Shown: positions 27,891 through 37,595 of the stretch, piece by piece
Layout: each line of letters begins with the position of its first letter
Position numbering within the stretch: the stretch's first letter is position 1
NCBI GenBank assembly: GCA_050330635.1
Contig: JBHJNQ010000015.1
Coordinates: 62,001-126,000 of the forward strand
Length of the DNA stretch: 64,000 nt
Reading direction: 5' to 3'
Origin: CADEDH01 sp050330635
GTDB taxonomy: Bacteria; Actinomycetota; Acidimicrobiia; Acidimicrobiales; SZUA-35
Made by a program: the position numbers and the translations under genes
The notes under the pieces: generated by a model
What the model was told of the DNA's origin: nothing
Database searches by the model: none
What the model saw: the letters and a program-made list of their open reading frames with translations, nothing else

Positions 27891-29615
27891 ATGTCCGAGC
27901 ACTCCACGTCCGCTCCCTCGGCCAACGGCGCCGAGTTGAACCGCATCTCGTCGCGCATCACCCAGCCCCCGAGTCAGGGGGCGTCACAGGCCATGCTGTT
28001 CGCCACTGGCCTCACCCACGACGATCTCCGCAAGGCCCAGGTCGGCATCGCCGCCTGCTGGTACGACGGCAACCCGTGCAACATGCACCTGGGCGACCTG
28101 GCCGACCACGTCAAGCGGGGGGTGACCGAGGCCGACCTGATCGGCATGCGGTTCAACACGATCGGGGTGTCGGACGGGATCTCGATGGGTACCGACGGCA
28201 TGTCGTACTCCCTCCAGAGCCGTGATTTGATCGCCGACTCGATCGAGACGGTGATGGGGGCCCAGTGGTACGACGGCCTGATCGCCCTCCCCGGCTGCGA
28301 CAAGAACATGCCCGGGGTGGCCATGGCCATGGGCCGCCTCGACCGGCCGGCCATCATGGTCTACGGCGGTACGATCGCCCCCGGGTGCGCCGTCGTCGGC
28401 GGCGAGGAGACCAAGGTCGACATCGTCTCCGCCTTCCAGAGCTACGGCCAGGCCCTGGCCGGCACGATCACCGAGGCCGACCGGCAGGCCATCGTCGACC
28501 ACGCCTGCCCCGGGCCGGGGGCCTGTGGCGGCATGTACACGGCCAACACGATGGCCACGGCCATCGAGGTGATGGGACTGACGCTGCCCTACTCGTCGTG
28601 CACCCCGGCCATGGACCAGGCCAAGGTCGACGAGTGCGTCCGGGCCGGCCACGCCGTGCGCCAGCTCCTCGAGCACAACCTCACACCCCGCCAGATCGTC
28701 ACCCGGGCGTCGCTGGAGAACGCCATGGTGGCGACGATGGCCCTCGGCGGCTCGACCAACGCCGTGCTCCATCTGATCGCCATCGCCCGGGCCTTCGAGC
28801 TCGACCTGACCATCGACGACTGGCTGGCCGTGGCCGACCGGGTGCCCCTCCTGGCCGACCTCAAGCCGTCGGGCCAGTACGTCATGCAGGAGCTCCACGA
28901 GGTGGGCGGGGTCCCCGGCGTGATGCGCTACCTGGTGGCCGAGGGCCTCCTCGACGGCGATCAGATGACCGTCACCGGATCGACGATCGCCGAGAACCTG
29001 GCCCCGCTGCCCGATCTGGCCCCCGACCAGGAGATCGTGTCGGGGCTCGAGGGGTCGGTGAAGGCCAAGGGCCACATCAGCATCCTGCGGGGCAACCTGG
29101 CCCCGGAGGGGGCGGTGGGCAAGATCACCGGCAAGCAGGGTCTGCGCTTCAGCGGCCCGGCCCGGGTCTTCGACTCCGAGGAGGACATGCTGGCCGGTCT
29201 GGAGCAGGGGGCGATCGCCTCGGGCGACGTGATCGTGATCCGCTACGAGGGACCCAAGGGGGGGCCGGGGATGCCGGAGATGCTGACCCCCACCAGCGCC
29301 CTGGCCGGTGCGGGCTTCCTCGACGACGTGGCCCTGATCACCGATGGCCGGTTCTCCGGTGGCAGCCACGGCTTCATCATCGGCCACGTCGTGCCGGAGG
29401 CCCAGGACGGGGGCCCGATCGCCCTGGTGCACGACGGCGACCGGATCACCATCGACGACGAGTCGCACGTGATCGAGGTGGCGGTGAGCGACGAGGAGCT
29501 GGCGGCCCGCCGCCAGGCGTGGACGGCGCCCCCGTTCAAGGCCACCAGCGGCACCCTGTGGAAGTACATCAAGTGCGTGACCGACGCCAGCCACGGGTGC
29601 GTCACCGACGCCTGA
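27891..29615 (+). CDS. ilvD: Dihydroxy-acid dehydratase
   Basis: Third common enzyme of valine, leucine and isoleucine synthesis: dehydrates 2,3-dihydroxy-3-methylbutanoate (and the ethyl analogue) using a [Fe-S] cluster. 574 residues. Cluster cysteines in DGNPCN, LPGCDKNMPG and CPGPGACGGMYTANTMA; the C-terminal DGRFSGGSHGFIIGHVVPEA with the catalytic Ser is intact. The tail holds a small CVTDA repeat (KCVTDASHGCVTDA). It lies 22 kb from ilvBNC, a common actinobacterial arrangement, and seems to have its own leaderless promoter. Confidence 0.95.
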   Translation: MSEHSTSAPSANGAELNRISSRITQPPSQGASQAMLFATGLTHDDLRKAQVGIAACWYDGNPCNMHLGDLADHVKRGVTEADLIGMRFNTIGVSDGISMGTDGMSYSLQSRDLIADSIETVMGAQWYDGLIALPGCDKNMPGVAMAMGRLDRPAIMVYGGTIAPGCAVVGGEETKVDIVSAFQSYGQALAGTITEADRQAIVDHACPGPGACGGMYTANTMATAIEVMGLTLPYSSCTPAMDQAKVDECVRAGHAVRQLLEHNLTPRQIVTRASLENAMVATMALGGSTNAVLHLIAIARAFELDLTIDDWLAVADRVPLLADLKPSGQYVMQELHEVGGVPGVMRYLVAEGLLDGDQMTVTGSTIAENLAPLPDLAPDQEIVSGLEGSVKAKGHISILRGNLAPEGAVGKITGKQGLRFSGPARVFDSEEDMLAGLEQGAIASGDVIVIRYEGPKGGPGMPEMLTPTSALAGAGFLDDVALITDGRFSGGSHGFIIGHVVPEAQDGGPIALVHDGDRITIDDESHVIEVAVSDEELAARRQAWTAPPFKATSGTLWKYIKCVTDASHGCVTDA

Positions 29616-30376
29616 GGGGTCGCCGATCCCCGCGGGCGCTCGGCGCCGCCGCCATCGCCGACCTGGCCGCCGAGTCGTGGCGGTACCTGGGCCGGGCGGG
29701 GGCCGTCGGCCCCAGCAGCCGTCATGGCCGTCGGTTCGGGCGGGTGGGGGAGGGGTCGTGCTTCGCCTTCCCGCCCGGGGCCAGCTTCGGTGAGCGCTGG
29801 ATCGAGATCGGCTCGGGGACGCTGATCGGTCCCGGGGTCGCCCTCTCGGCCGGGCTGTGGGAGGGCGAGGATCTCCGCCCCGCCAGCGGCTCCTGGGTCG
29901 TGCGCATCGGCGGCGGCTGCAACGTGGGCCGGCTTTCGTCGATCGCCGGCCGGACGGGGATCGACATCGGGCACCACGTCACGATCGGGCCCGGCGTGTT
30001 CATCACCGACCACAACCACGACTACGGCGACCCCCGGGTGCCGGTGATGCGGCAGTGGATCGTGGAGGACCCCGTCGTGATCGGGGCCGGTTCGTGGCTC
30101 GGGGTCGGGTCGGTCATCCTGCCCGGAACGACGCTGGGGGAGAACGTGGTGGTGGCCGCCGGCGCCGTGGTGCGGGGTGACGTCCCGCCCCGGACCGTCG
30201 TCGCCGGCGCCCCGGCCCGGGTGGTGCGCCGTTGGGACGAGGCGGCCGAGCGTTGGGAGCCGGCGCCCGGCCGGCCCATGGGCGCCGACCGACTGCCGCC
30301 GGGGTGGTACGACGAGCCGGCGCCGGCCGCTACGCCAGCAGCCATCCCCCGTCGACGTCGACCGTGGTCCCGGTGA
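29597..30376 (+). CDS. Hexapeptide-repeat (left-handed beta-helix) acyltransferase
   Basis: About 259 residues. Hexapeptide turns IEIGSGTLIGPGVALSAG, IDIGHHVTIGPGVFITDHNH (catalytic His region) and VVIGAGSWLGVGSVILPGTT are clear, ending with VVAGAPARVVRRW as in LacA/NodL/WbbJ-type O-acetyltransferases. The likely donor is acetyl-CoA and the acceptor a sugar or cell-surface glycan. No ATG is available; the GTG at 29597 overlaps the end of ilvD by 19 nt and is the best candidate. The 3' end overlaps the convergent SDR gene by 47 bp. Confidence 0.75.
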   Translation: MRHRRLRGRRSPRALGAAAIADLAAESWRYLGRAGAVGPSSRHGRRFGRVGEGSCFAFPPGASFGERWIEIGSGTLIGPGVALSAGLWEGEDLRPASGSWVVRIGGGCNVGRLSSIAGRTGIDIGHHVTIGPGVFITDHNHDYGDPRVPVMRQWIVEDPVVIGAGSWLGVGSVILPGTTLGENVVVAAGAVVRGDVPPRTVVAGAPARVVRRWDEAAERWEPAPGRPMGADRLPPGWYDEPAPAATPAAIPRRRRPWSR

Positions 30377-31034
30377 CGAAGTCGTTCTCCACGCAGAACA
30401 CGATGGCGTCGGCCACCTCGTCGGCGGTGCCGGCCCGGGGGATGGCGTGGTCGGCCGTCATCTTCCCGTAGGCCGCCTCCCGCTCCGCCCCCTGGAGGGC
30501 CACCATCGGGGTGTCGATGATCCCGGGGGAGACGACGTTGATCCGCCGGGGGGCGATCTCGGGGGCGACGGCCCGCACGAGCTGCTCGACCGCGGCCCCG
30601 ACCGCCCCCAGGGCCGCCTGGCCCCGCTTGGCCCGCCGGGCCGGTGAGCCGCTGACGAGCACGATCGTGCCGTCGTCGGCGAGGTGCTCCAGCCCGAGGC
30701 GCACGGCGTTGGCGTAGCCCCACAGCTTGTCGAACGAGCCGACGAACCCGTCGAGGTCCATCGTGGCGAACGGGCCGAGGGCCCGGTCGCCACCAGTGGC
30801 GGCGCTGACGAGCACGTCGATTGGCCCCGCGTCGGCGAACAGGGCGGCCAGGCCGTCGCGGTCGAGCACGTCGCAGGACCGCAGGGTGATCCCGTCGGCG
30901 GCGTCACCGGCCCGGTCGGGGTTGCGGCTGACCGCCACCACCTCGGCCCCGGCGGCCGCCAGCCGCCGGGCCGCCGCCAACCCGATCCCCGACGTCCCAC
31001 CGAGGACGACTGCCTTCTTGCCCGACACGTTCAT
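30330..31034 (-). CDS. Atypical SDR family protein lacking YxxxK
   Basis: Rossmann protein of 234 residues with cofactor motif LGGTSGIG, CDVLDRDGL and DVLVSAATGG. The usual catalytic Tyr-x-x-x-Lys is missing: after VLVSGSPARRAKRG comes QAALGAVGAAVEQLV, a substitution seen in a subset of SDRs annotated only as oxidoreductases. The C-terminal SPGIIDTPM and TGTTVDVDGGWLL are normal. GAAGGAGGT 7 nt before the ATG at 31034 fixes that start over the upstream ATG at 31055. Activity is uncertain. Confidence 0.82.
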   Translation of the reverse strand: MNVSGKKAVVLGGTSGIGLAAARRLAAAGAEVVAVSRNPDRAGDAADGITLRSCDVLDRDGLAALFADAGPIDVLVSAATGGDRALGPFATMDLDGFVGSFDKLWGYANAVRLGLEHLADDGTIVLVSGSPARRAKRGQAALGAVGAAVEQLVRAVAPEIAPRRINVVSPGIIDTPMVALQGAEREAAYGKMTADHAIPRAGTADEVADAIVFCVENDFVTGTTVDVDGGWLLA

Positions 31035-31059
31035 GGTTCCGACCTCCTTCGCCATTCCT

Positions 31060-31228
31060 AGCCGACGACGCGGCGCGGCGTCTCCCCGAGCTCCGGCTTC
31101 GCCCGAACGTCGCCGGCTCCGAGGGGGTCCTGGAACGCAACCCGGACCTGCGCTTCTACCGCACGCCGGCCGGTCCGCCGGCCCCGCGGTCAGGTTCCTG
31201 CGGGCTCCTCGGAGCCACGGCCGTTGGG
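31060..31228 (+). other. Possible gene remnant between SDR and methyltransferase
   Basis: An open plus-strand frame reads LPELRLRPNVAGSEGVLE and RNPDLRFYRTPAGPPAP with protein-like composition, but has no start or conserved 3' end. It could be a fragment left by deletion; no family is recognised. Confidence 0.25.
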
Positions 31229-32041
31229 TCAGCCTTTCGTGCCGACCCCGATCACGGCGGGCAGGGCGAAGTCCGTGTGGCCGTCGGCCTGTATGAAGGG
31301 CGCCAGCGTCCGGCTCGCATCCGCCATCAACTCGGTATAGGTGCGCTGGTCGAGGTCCGCGCCGACCCACCCCTTGAGTTCGGCGTCGACCCAGTGGCGA
31401 AGCGACGGAAACCGGGCCCGGGCCTCCTGCGATCCGACTGTCACGGCGGTGAAGCCCGCTGTTCCGAGCAGCGACTCGACCAGCGCCGGGTCGCCGAGCG
31501 CGAACGAATCGCGCACTGGCGCCGCGACCTCCGCCCCGAGATGTAGCTCGAGAACCTCCACGAGGGCGGAATAGCCGGGCGACCGCTCCAGCCCGTCCCA
31601 GACCGCGACCGCTGTCCGACCGCCCGGGCGCAGCACCCGGAGCATCTCGGCCACTGCTCGTGAGGGGTCCTCGAAGAACATGAGGCCGAACTGGCACAGG
31701 GTGACGTCGAACATCCCGTCGTCGAACGGCAGCTCCTCGGCGCTCCCGTTCCGCCACTCGAGCTCGGGTCGTTTGCGCCGCGCTACGGCCAGCATGTCGG
31801 GGTTTCTGTCGAGGCCGGTGACCGTCCCTGCTGGCCCAACGCGCTCGGAAGCGGCGATCGCAACCGCGCCCGAACCGCACGCCACGTCGAGGACGTGCTG
31901 GCCCGCTACGAGGTCCGCGGCCTCGACGAGACGGGCGGCCCAGGGATCGCTCAGCACCGGCCCGAAAAGCCGGTCGAAGTAGTCCGCCAGCGTCTCCGTG
32001 CGGTCGGGTGGCTGTTGAATGGGCTTGCGGGATTCCGGCAT
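31229..32041 (-). CDS. Class I SAM-dependent methyltransferase
   Basis: Protein of 270 residues, Methyltransf_11/UbiE-like. SAM-binding motif I VLDVACGSGAVAIAA, acidic residue at the end of strand 2 in TGLDRNPDML, motif II region LPFDDGMFDVTLCQFGLMF and post-motif VLRPGGRTAVAVWDG. The ATG at 32041 is chosen because AGGGGG lies 7 nt upstream; a longer frame extends to 32146 but adds only low-complexity residues. Codon choice is less extreme in GC than in its neighbours, which fits the accessory nature of the 31-38 kb region. Substrate unknown. Confidence 0.82.
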   Translation of the reverse strand: MPESRKPIQQPPDRTETLADYFDRLFGPVLSDPWAARLVEAADLVAGQHVLDVACGSGAVAIAASERVGPAGTVTGLDRNPDMLAVARRKRPELEWRNGSAEELPFDDGMFDVTLCQFGLMFFEDPSRAVAEMLRVLRPGGRTAVAVWDGLERSPGYSALVEVLELHLGAEVAAPVRDSFALGDPALVESLLGTAGFTAVTVGSQEARARFPSLRHWVDAELKGWVGADLDQRTYTELMADASRTLAPFIQADGHTDFALPAVIGVGTKG

Positions 32042-32185
32042 GGCGCAACCCCCTGAATGCCGTGGTCGAGCTTCGTCGGTGTCGGCGTCGTTCCTCGCTC
32101 CGGTCGAACGGCTGCCGACCACGAGCTTGTCGCACGCCGCTGTCACGGCGCTGTCAGTTGGCGGTTCGGGGGATTCAGGGTGCCG

Positions 32186-33341
32186 TCACCCGGCCCGACC
32201 TCGGCCGACGCACCCGAGGGCGTAGCGGACGGCCTCCCCGTCGGACAGCGCGCTCCCTTCGGCGCGTACTACCTCGAACTGCTCGTCGCCCAGGCGGGAA
32301 CGCATCGTGGCGACCGCCTCGGCGATCCGTGTGGCATCAGAGCCGGCGACGGGTGGCGCCGTGGCGCTGGCGGTCATGGCGCCGTACAATCGGGCCGCCT
32401 CGACGTCGCGGCCGAGGCGGGCCAACAGCTCGATGAGGGTACGTAGGGTGATCCACTGCATGTTCCAGGCTCCCGCCCGGTGCCAATGATCGATGAGGTC
32501 GGCGTACTGGCCGAGCGCCTTCTCAGGATCGCCGGCCCGAGCCTCACAGGAGATGGCGGAGACCCCTGCCAGGCCGAAGTTGCACATGGCGATGGCCTCC
32601 TCGACCCGTCCGCCGTAGGACGGACACAGCGCGCTGCTCAGTCGGTTGATCGCCAACTGGTGGTCATCCCCAGCCAGGCGGGCGAGTTCGATGGCCTGGT
32701 CGAAGAAGGGCATCGCTCGGATACGGGTACTCGACGATGGCCACCTGCATCGACGACGCGGCGTCCGCCGGACGGCCCAGCTCCAGCAACACCTCGGCTC
32801 GAAGCTCGCCAACCTCTCCGCGCAGCTCTTCGAGTCGCACGGCCTCTGCTGCGATGGCGGGCAGGTCGGCCAAGCCTTGGAACGAGCGGCCCCGCCACAG
32901 CGCCAGTGCCCGGTCCAGTCGTTCGAGGGCCACCGCCGGATGGCCATCGACTCGGCGAGCCTCAGCGAAGAGGCGCTCGGCCCGTTGGGCATCCAGCCGG
33001 TTGTGCGGGCACACCATCCGGTATCCGGGGCGCACCGTCTCGATCCACAGCGAGGCGGATCCGAGCTGCCGGCGGAGCCGGGACATCTGGGACTGCAGCG
33101 CCGCAGTGGGGTCCGCGGGGAGCGCATCGGACCAGAGGCATTCCATCAGCTCGTCGGGTTCAAGGATCCGCCCTCGCCCAGCCAGCAGGCTCGCGAGCAG
33201 CACCCGCTGCAGCGCACTGCGCTGGACGACGGGCTTCCCGTCGTTCCCGACTACCAGCAGCGGACCAAGGACCCCGATCTCCACGAACGACCTCACGGTG
33301 AGATGTCTATCTTCTCTCGTTCTCCCGAGGTCCGACAGCAC
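32186..33341 (-). pseudogene. SARP/AfsR-type regulator remnant: wHTH and BTAD joined out of frame to TPR-like C-terminus
   Basis: The first frame (33341 to about 32725) begins with the OmpR-like wHTH of SARPs (VEIGVLGPLLVVGNDGKPV ... RILEPDELMECLW, SQMSRLRRQLG) and enters a BTAD domain. That domain stops after MQVAIVEYPYP instead of completing its second half. A different frame then supplies PFFDQAIELARLAGDDHQLA, as in the C-terminal TPR part of AfsR-like proteins, to the stop at 32186. The large middle ATPase region is absent and the frames do not match, so this looks like an internal deletion with frameshift. A GTG at 33296 is an alternative start. Confidence 0.75.
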
Positions 33342-33388
33342 TATTGGGCCGTCGACCCACGCCCACCACTGGTTCGAGACGTGTGTCG

Positions 33389-33403
33389 GCGCTGAGTCAG
33401 CGC
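33389..33403. promoter_or_regulatory. 15-bp palindrome between regulator remnant and ICL/PEP-mutase gene
   Basis: gcgctga and tcagcgc around a single central g. It lies 3' of the ICL/PEP-mutase gene and 5' of the SARP remnant; it could be an operator or part of a terminator. Confidence 0.4.
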
Positions 33404-33437
33404 GCCCAACGGCCTCGGGCGTCGGGCACCGGCTCGT

Positions 33438-34316
33438 TCAGGCGTCGGGGCGTTCGGTCGTGGCCCGCTCGATGTCGAGGAGGGGTTCCAGGCCGCACAG
33501 CTCGACCAGGTCGCGGTGCAGGCCCAGGCCGTCGATCTCCACCCCGGTGGAGCCGGTGTCGAGGAAGCGACGGTACGCCTCCTCGGCGGTGGTGATGGCC
33601 AGGGCCTGGGCGGTGAAGGCGTCGATGATCAGGTTCCATCCGAACGAACGCCACTCTTCGGTCGAGTGCTGGTCGAGGGCGGTGATCGTGGCCAGCGGCA
33701 CGTCGGGAAACCGGCTCCCGACGGTGGCCAGGTCGGGGCGGCGGCAGAACGCCATCAGGATGTCGGCCCCGGCCTCCCGGTAGGCCTCGAGCCGGGCCAG
33801 GCCGGCCTCCAGGCCCTCGTGGCGGATCCCACCGGTGCGGGCGATGATGGCGAACCCGTCGTCGCTCCGGGCCTCGGCCGCGGCGGTGATCTTGGCCGCC
33901 ATCTCCTCGACGGGCACGAGATGCTCGACGCCGATGTGGTGGTGGAGCCGCTTGGGGGCGACCTGGTCCTCGAACTCGACCGCCACCGCCCCGGTCGCCT
34001 CGAACAGGGCGGTGGCCCGGGCCATGTGGACGGCGTCGCCGAAACCGACGCCCCCGTCGACGATCAGGGGCAGGTCGCTGCGGGCGGTGATGCGGCGGGC
34101 CACGTCGGCGATTTCGGTCGTGGTCAGCAGGGCCTCGCCCACGGCGTAGGAGAAGCCGAGGGCGCCCCCGCTGAGGTAGCCGGCGCCGAAGCCGAGCCGC
34201 TCCAGTTGCCGGGCGGCGAGCGGTTCGAGGCAGAGGGGGGCGTAGACGGGATGGTCGCCGGCCAGGTCGTCGGCGAAGCGCCGCCGGGCCGACGGGACAG
34301 GGGCAGGGGTCGACAT
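33438..34316 (-). CDS. Isocitrate lyase/PEP mutase superfamily protein
   Basis: TIM-barrel enzyme of 292 residues related to oxaloacetate decarboxylase, PEP mutase and methylisocitrate lyase. LSGGALGFSYAVGE, LPLIVDGGVGFGD (metal-binding acidic residues) and VEFEDQVAPKRLHHHIG (the EDQ-x-x-PKR motif) are visible. The lyase KKCGH motif is absent, which argues against isocitrate lyase and for a C-C or C-P bond enzyme of the oxaloacetate decarboxylase type. A monocistronic gene beside decayed genes. Substrate not assignable. Confidence 0.8.
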   Translation of the reverse strand: MSTPAPVPSARRRFADDLAGDHPVYAPLCLEPLAARQLERLGFGAGYLSGGALGFSYAVGEALLTTTEIADVARRITARSDLPLIVDGGVGFGDAVHMARATALFEATGAVAVEFEDQVAPKRLHHHIGVEHLVPVEEMAAKITAAAEARSDDGFAIIARTGGIRHEGLEAGLARLEAYREAGADILMAFCRRPDLATVGSRFPDVPLATITALDQHSTEEWRSFGWNLIIDAFTAQALAITTAEEAYRRFLDTGSTGVEIDGLGLHRDLVELCGLEPLLDIERATTERPDA

Positions 34317-34361
34317 GGGCCGGTTCTAGCACGGAGTCCCGCAGATTTCTCCGGTCTGCCC

Positions 34362-35646
34362 GTGACCTGGCGGGCCCTCCGACTCATTCCTACCGCCTTG
34401 ACTTCGAGATCGACCCTCCGTTCGTACCGGGATTCCACCGAGCCTCGCCGGCCCAGGATCCACCCGCTCGTGGCTGCCCTCGTCGTCGGGCTGGGTGTGG
34501 TCGCCCTGGCCGCCACGAGCTCCGGGGCCGACCGGGGCGGCGGTCGGAGCGCCGAGCAGGCGGCGGCGTCAGGGAGCCCGACCCAGGCCAGCGGTGGGAC
34601 CCGGGTGAGTGTCGAGGACGGCGACGACGACCGCCATTCCATCGACGGCAGCCCCGACGACGACCTCAGCGCCGACCGGCCCCGCCACGGCCTGGTTCGG
34701 CGCCGGCCGCCGGACCGCTCCGGGTGACCATGGGCAGCGGGGGCTCGACGTCGTTCGACAGTTCGGCCTCGCCCGGGCCGGTGGAGACCCACGGCACCAG
34801 GATCTACTGCGTCGTCTCCACTTCTCCCACGACGACCCGATCGTGTTCCCCGGGCAGCAGGGCCGGGGCCACGCCCACATGTTCTGGGGCAACACCGGCA
34901 CCGACCACGTCTCGACCGGGACCAGCCTCCTCACCAGCGGCAACTCCAGTTGCGAGGGGGGCATCACCAACCGGTCGTCGTACTGGATGCCGGCCCTGTT
35001 CGATGCCGCCGGTCAGGCCGTCCTGCCCGAGACGATCTTCGTGTACTACAAGTCGTTCGGGGTGACCGACCGGTCGACGATCCGGCCCATCCCGAACGGG
35101 TTGGAGATGCTGGCCTCCCGCAGCGTGGCCCACGCCGGCGACGGCGACTTCCGGGTCGGCGCCAACGGTGGGGTCGACATCGACGTGCGGTTCCCCACCT
35201 GTGTCCAGGTCGACACCTCCGGCAGGCCCGTGCTGTCCAGCGCCGACAACGTCTCCCACCTGTCGTATTCGTCGGGCACGAGCCCCAGCCGGTGCCCGGC
35301 CTCGCACCCCTATCGGATCCCCCAGCTCAGCCTCATCGTGCGGTTCGACGTGCCGTTCGCCAGCGGCTGGTCGTTGGCCTCCGACATGGGACAGCCCAAG
35401 GGGTCGAGCCTCCACGCCGACTACGTCGCCGCCTGGGACGACGGCGCCATGCGGCAACTGGTCGACTGCAACGTCCAGGCCCGTGGCGATTGTGGCTTCG
35501 CCGGGGGCAGGGGCCAGCTGCCCGAGCGGTTCGTGGGCACGGAAGGCGTCGCCGTGTACCGCAACAGCGTGGAGTTGGTCGGCGGCGCCGACCGGACCCC
35601 CTTCGGCACGTCGTTGACCCCGATGGTGGCGGGGATGGTCGAATGA
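34362..35646 (+). pseudogene. Exported DUF1996-domain protein, frame disrupted
   Basis: A signal-peptide-like segment (HPLVAALVVGLGVVALAATS) is in one frame to about 34600; VTMGSGGSTSFDSS to THGTRIYCVVS is in a second frame from 34724; HFSHDDPIVFPGQQGRGHAHMFWGN starts a third stretch from 34820 that runs intact to 35646. Restoring one C at 34818-34819 would join the last two (the paralog downstream has TCCCAC there). At least one further shift is needed upstream. DUF1996 domains are secreted and of unknown function, often found with carbohydrate-active modules. Start codon uncertain (GTG 34362 or TTG 34398). Confidence 0.7.
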
Positions 35647-35710
35647 CGGCTCGGACCGGGCGGAGCAGCCGGAGACGCCGCGGGCGACCCGCCACTAGGG
35701 TTGCCAGACC

Positions 35711-36997
35711 ATGATCGACCTCCCCGGTCCGACGGAGATCGGTTGAGCTGGGCCCCGACCCGGATCCGCAGCCGCTCGGCGAGCTTCGCCGAGCGGCTCG
35801 CCGCGGCCCGCCACGGCCGGCCGCCGACCCCGACGGGGTGGCCGACGTCGTCCTCCAGTCGTTGTTGGGCCGACTCGACCGGCTCCACTTCGACGTGCCG
35901 GCCCAACTGTGGGCCTATCTGTGCCTGACCGCCCGGTCCCGCATCATCGACGAGCACCGGTCGGCCAAGCAGGTCGAGCTGGTCGGCGACCCGATGGTCC
36001 TCGAAGGCGCCGTGTCCGGCCGGTCGACCAACAACGCCCACCCGGAGTCCGACCTCGGCCCGGCCGGACAGGGCGAGGTCGACTCGTCGCCTTCCACCCC
36101 GGCCCCGGTCGTCGGGCTACCCGGGGGGGCTCCTGGCGAGGAGCCCGGCATCGACGCCGACGTCGGCCTTCCCGCCCCTACGGGTGACGAGGGTGGGGGC
36201 GCGCTGATCGAGGGCCCACCCGCCGACGGTACGGCGGCGGCGGGAGCCGACCGCTACGTCGTCACCGTCGGGTCGGGACGATCGAGCTCGCTCCGCTGGG
36301 GTGCGCCAGGACCGGTCTCGTACCACGGGATGCGCAACTACTGCACCGTCTCCCACGTCTCGGGCGACGATGCGATCCTGCACCCTGGCGCCCCGGGAGC
36401 GGCTCCGGCGCGCCTCCACTGGGGCAACACGGCGGCCGGCGCCGACGCCGGCCGCGTCGACCTCACGGCGGTGGGCGACGGCACCTGCGAGGGGGGGGAT
36501 CAACGACCGGTCGGCCTACTCGATGCCCGCCCTGGCCGACGGCGATGGCCGCTTCGTGCTCCCCGAGCGAATCGCCATCGAGTACAAGGCCTTCGGTGGC
36601 CCCGGGTTCGACCGCTCCCTCATCCGGCCCATCCCGGCGGGTCTGCAGCTCGTCGCCGACTTCTCGGTGGCCGGCGCCGACGAACCCGGGACGGCCAACG
36701 GCGACGCCACGTCGCTGACGCTCTCGGTCGGGTTCCCGAGCTGCGTCCGGGTCGACGCCGAGGGCCGACCGATGCTGGCGAGCGCCGACCATCGTTCCCA
36801 CCTCGCCTACTCGTCAGGCGGGACCGACCGGGCCGACGGGTGCCCCGCCTCGCACCCCTACCGGATCCCCCAGCTGACCTATGCCGTCAGCTAACAGGTG
36901 CCGATCGACTCCGGCTGGTCACTCGCTTCGGGCGATGGCGGACGGTCTCGCACCGTGACTGCCACCGCCATCTCGGCCTGGCAACCGTCGGACGTGG
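35711..36997 (+). pseudogene. Sigma-70 region 2-like segment joined to a second, broken DUF1996 domain
   Basis: ADVVLQSLLGRLDRLHFD and LWAYLCLTARSRIIDEHRSA resemble region 2 of ECF sigma factors. In the same frame, after a low-complexity linker, comes VTVGSGRSSSLRWGAPGPV and NYCTVSHVSGDDAILHPG, paralogous to the previous gene. At a run of eight G (36491-36498) the frame shifts by one to INDRSAYSMPALADGDG and continues to YRIPQLTYAVS, where an in-frame TAA (36892-36894) interrupts homology that resumes as VPIDSGWSLASGDG. A frameshift plus a nonsense codon argue for genuine decay here. An ATG at 35711 reads only 11 codons before stopping. Confidence 0.65.
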
Positions 36998-37031
36998 GGG
37001 GTCGCTGCCGCCGTCGCAGTGGGTGCTCGGG

Positions 37032-37577
37032 ATGTCCGGGTATTCGTTGGGTCGCCTCGACGACGGTGGTGACGACGACGGTGGTGCCGGAGCCGATGTC
37101 GACGGGAGCGGTGGTGACCCGGTGGAGGCACCGGCCTCGGCCCAGGCCCTGGCCGACGACCTCGGGGTGCCGCTGGTGGTGATGCGACCCGGCGGGTTCG
37201 CTCGGCCGCCCGAGTTCCAGGGAACGCCGGTCGAGAGCCGGCACATCCTGCGGGCCCCGGCCCCGGGAGGTCCGGTCGACCTGTTCGTCACCGTGCGCAA
37301 CGAGGTCGATCTCGGTGGCCTCGTGCGCTGCACCGAGGTCGCCATGCGTGGTGGGGCCGGATCCAGCTGTGGCTTGGTCGCCGAGTTCGATCCGCTGGCC
37401 GACGTCGAGGCGGTGACGGTCAATGGCACCGTGTCCGACGACCGGACGTCCGTGGTCGAGTTGCGGGTGCCGGCCGCCGTGGCCGGGCCGTGCGGGGAAG
37501 GGCCCGCCATGGCCGAGACCTGGCACGACGACGAGCGGCTCGACGAGACCCCGATCGGGGAATTCCCGGTGTGTTGA
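37032..37577 (+). CDS. Hypothetical protein, possibly the C-terminal part of a broken gene
   Basis: An open frame of 181 residues: acidic Gly/Asp-rich N-terminus, then DDLGVPLVVMRPGGF, VDLFVTVRNEVDLGGLVRC, TEVAMRGGAGSSCGLVAEFD and EPRVPAAVAGPCGEGP-like strands with three or four Cys. Composition and codon bias look like real coding sequence. No family recognised. The overlapping frame reads TTVVTTTVVPEP, a typical wall/membrane linker, so another frame disruption near 37080-37130 is possible, and the original protein may have been a membrane-linked partner of the sigma-like segment. Confidence 0.4.
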   Translation: MSGYSLGRLDDGGDDDGGAGADVDGSGGDPVEAPASAQALADDLGVPLVVMRPGGFARPPEFQGTPVESRHILRAPAPGGPVDLFVTVRNEVDLGGLVRCTEVAMRGGAGSSCGLVAEFDPLADVEAVTVNGTVSDDRTSVVELRVPAAVAGPCGEGPAMAETWHDDERLDETPIGEFPVC

Positions 37578-37595
37578 GCCCCGACCAGCCGACGA

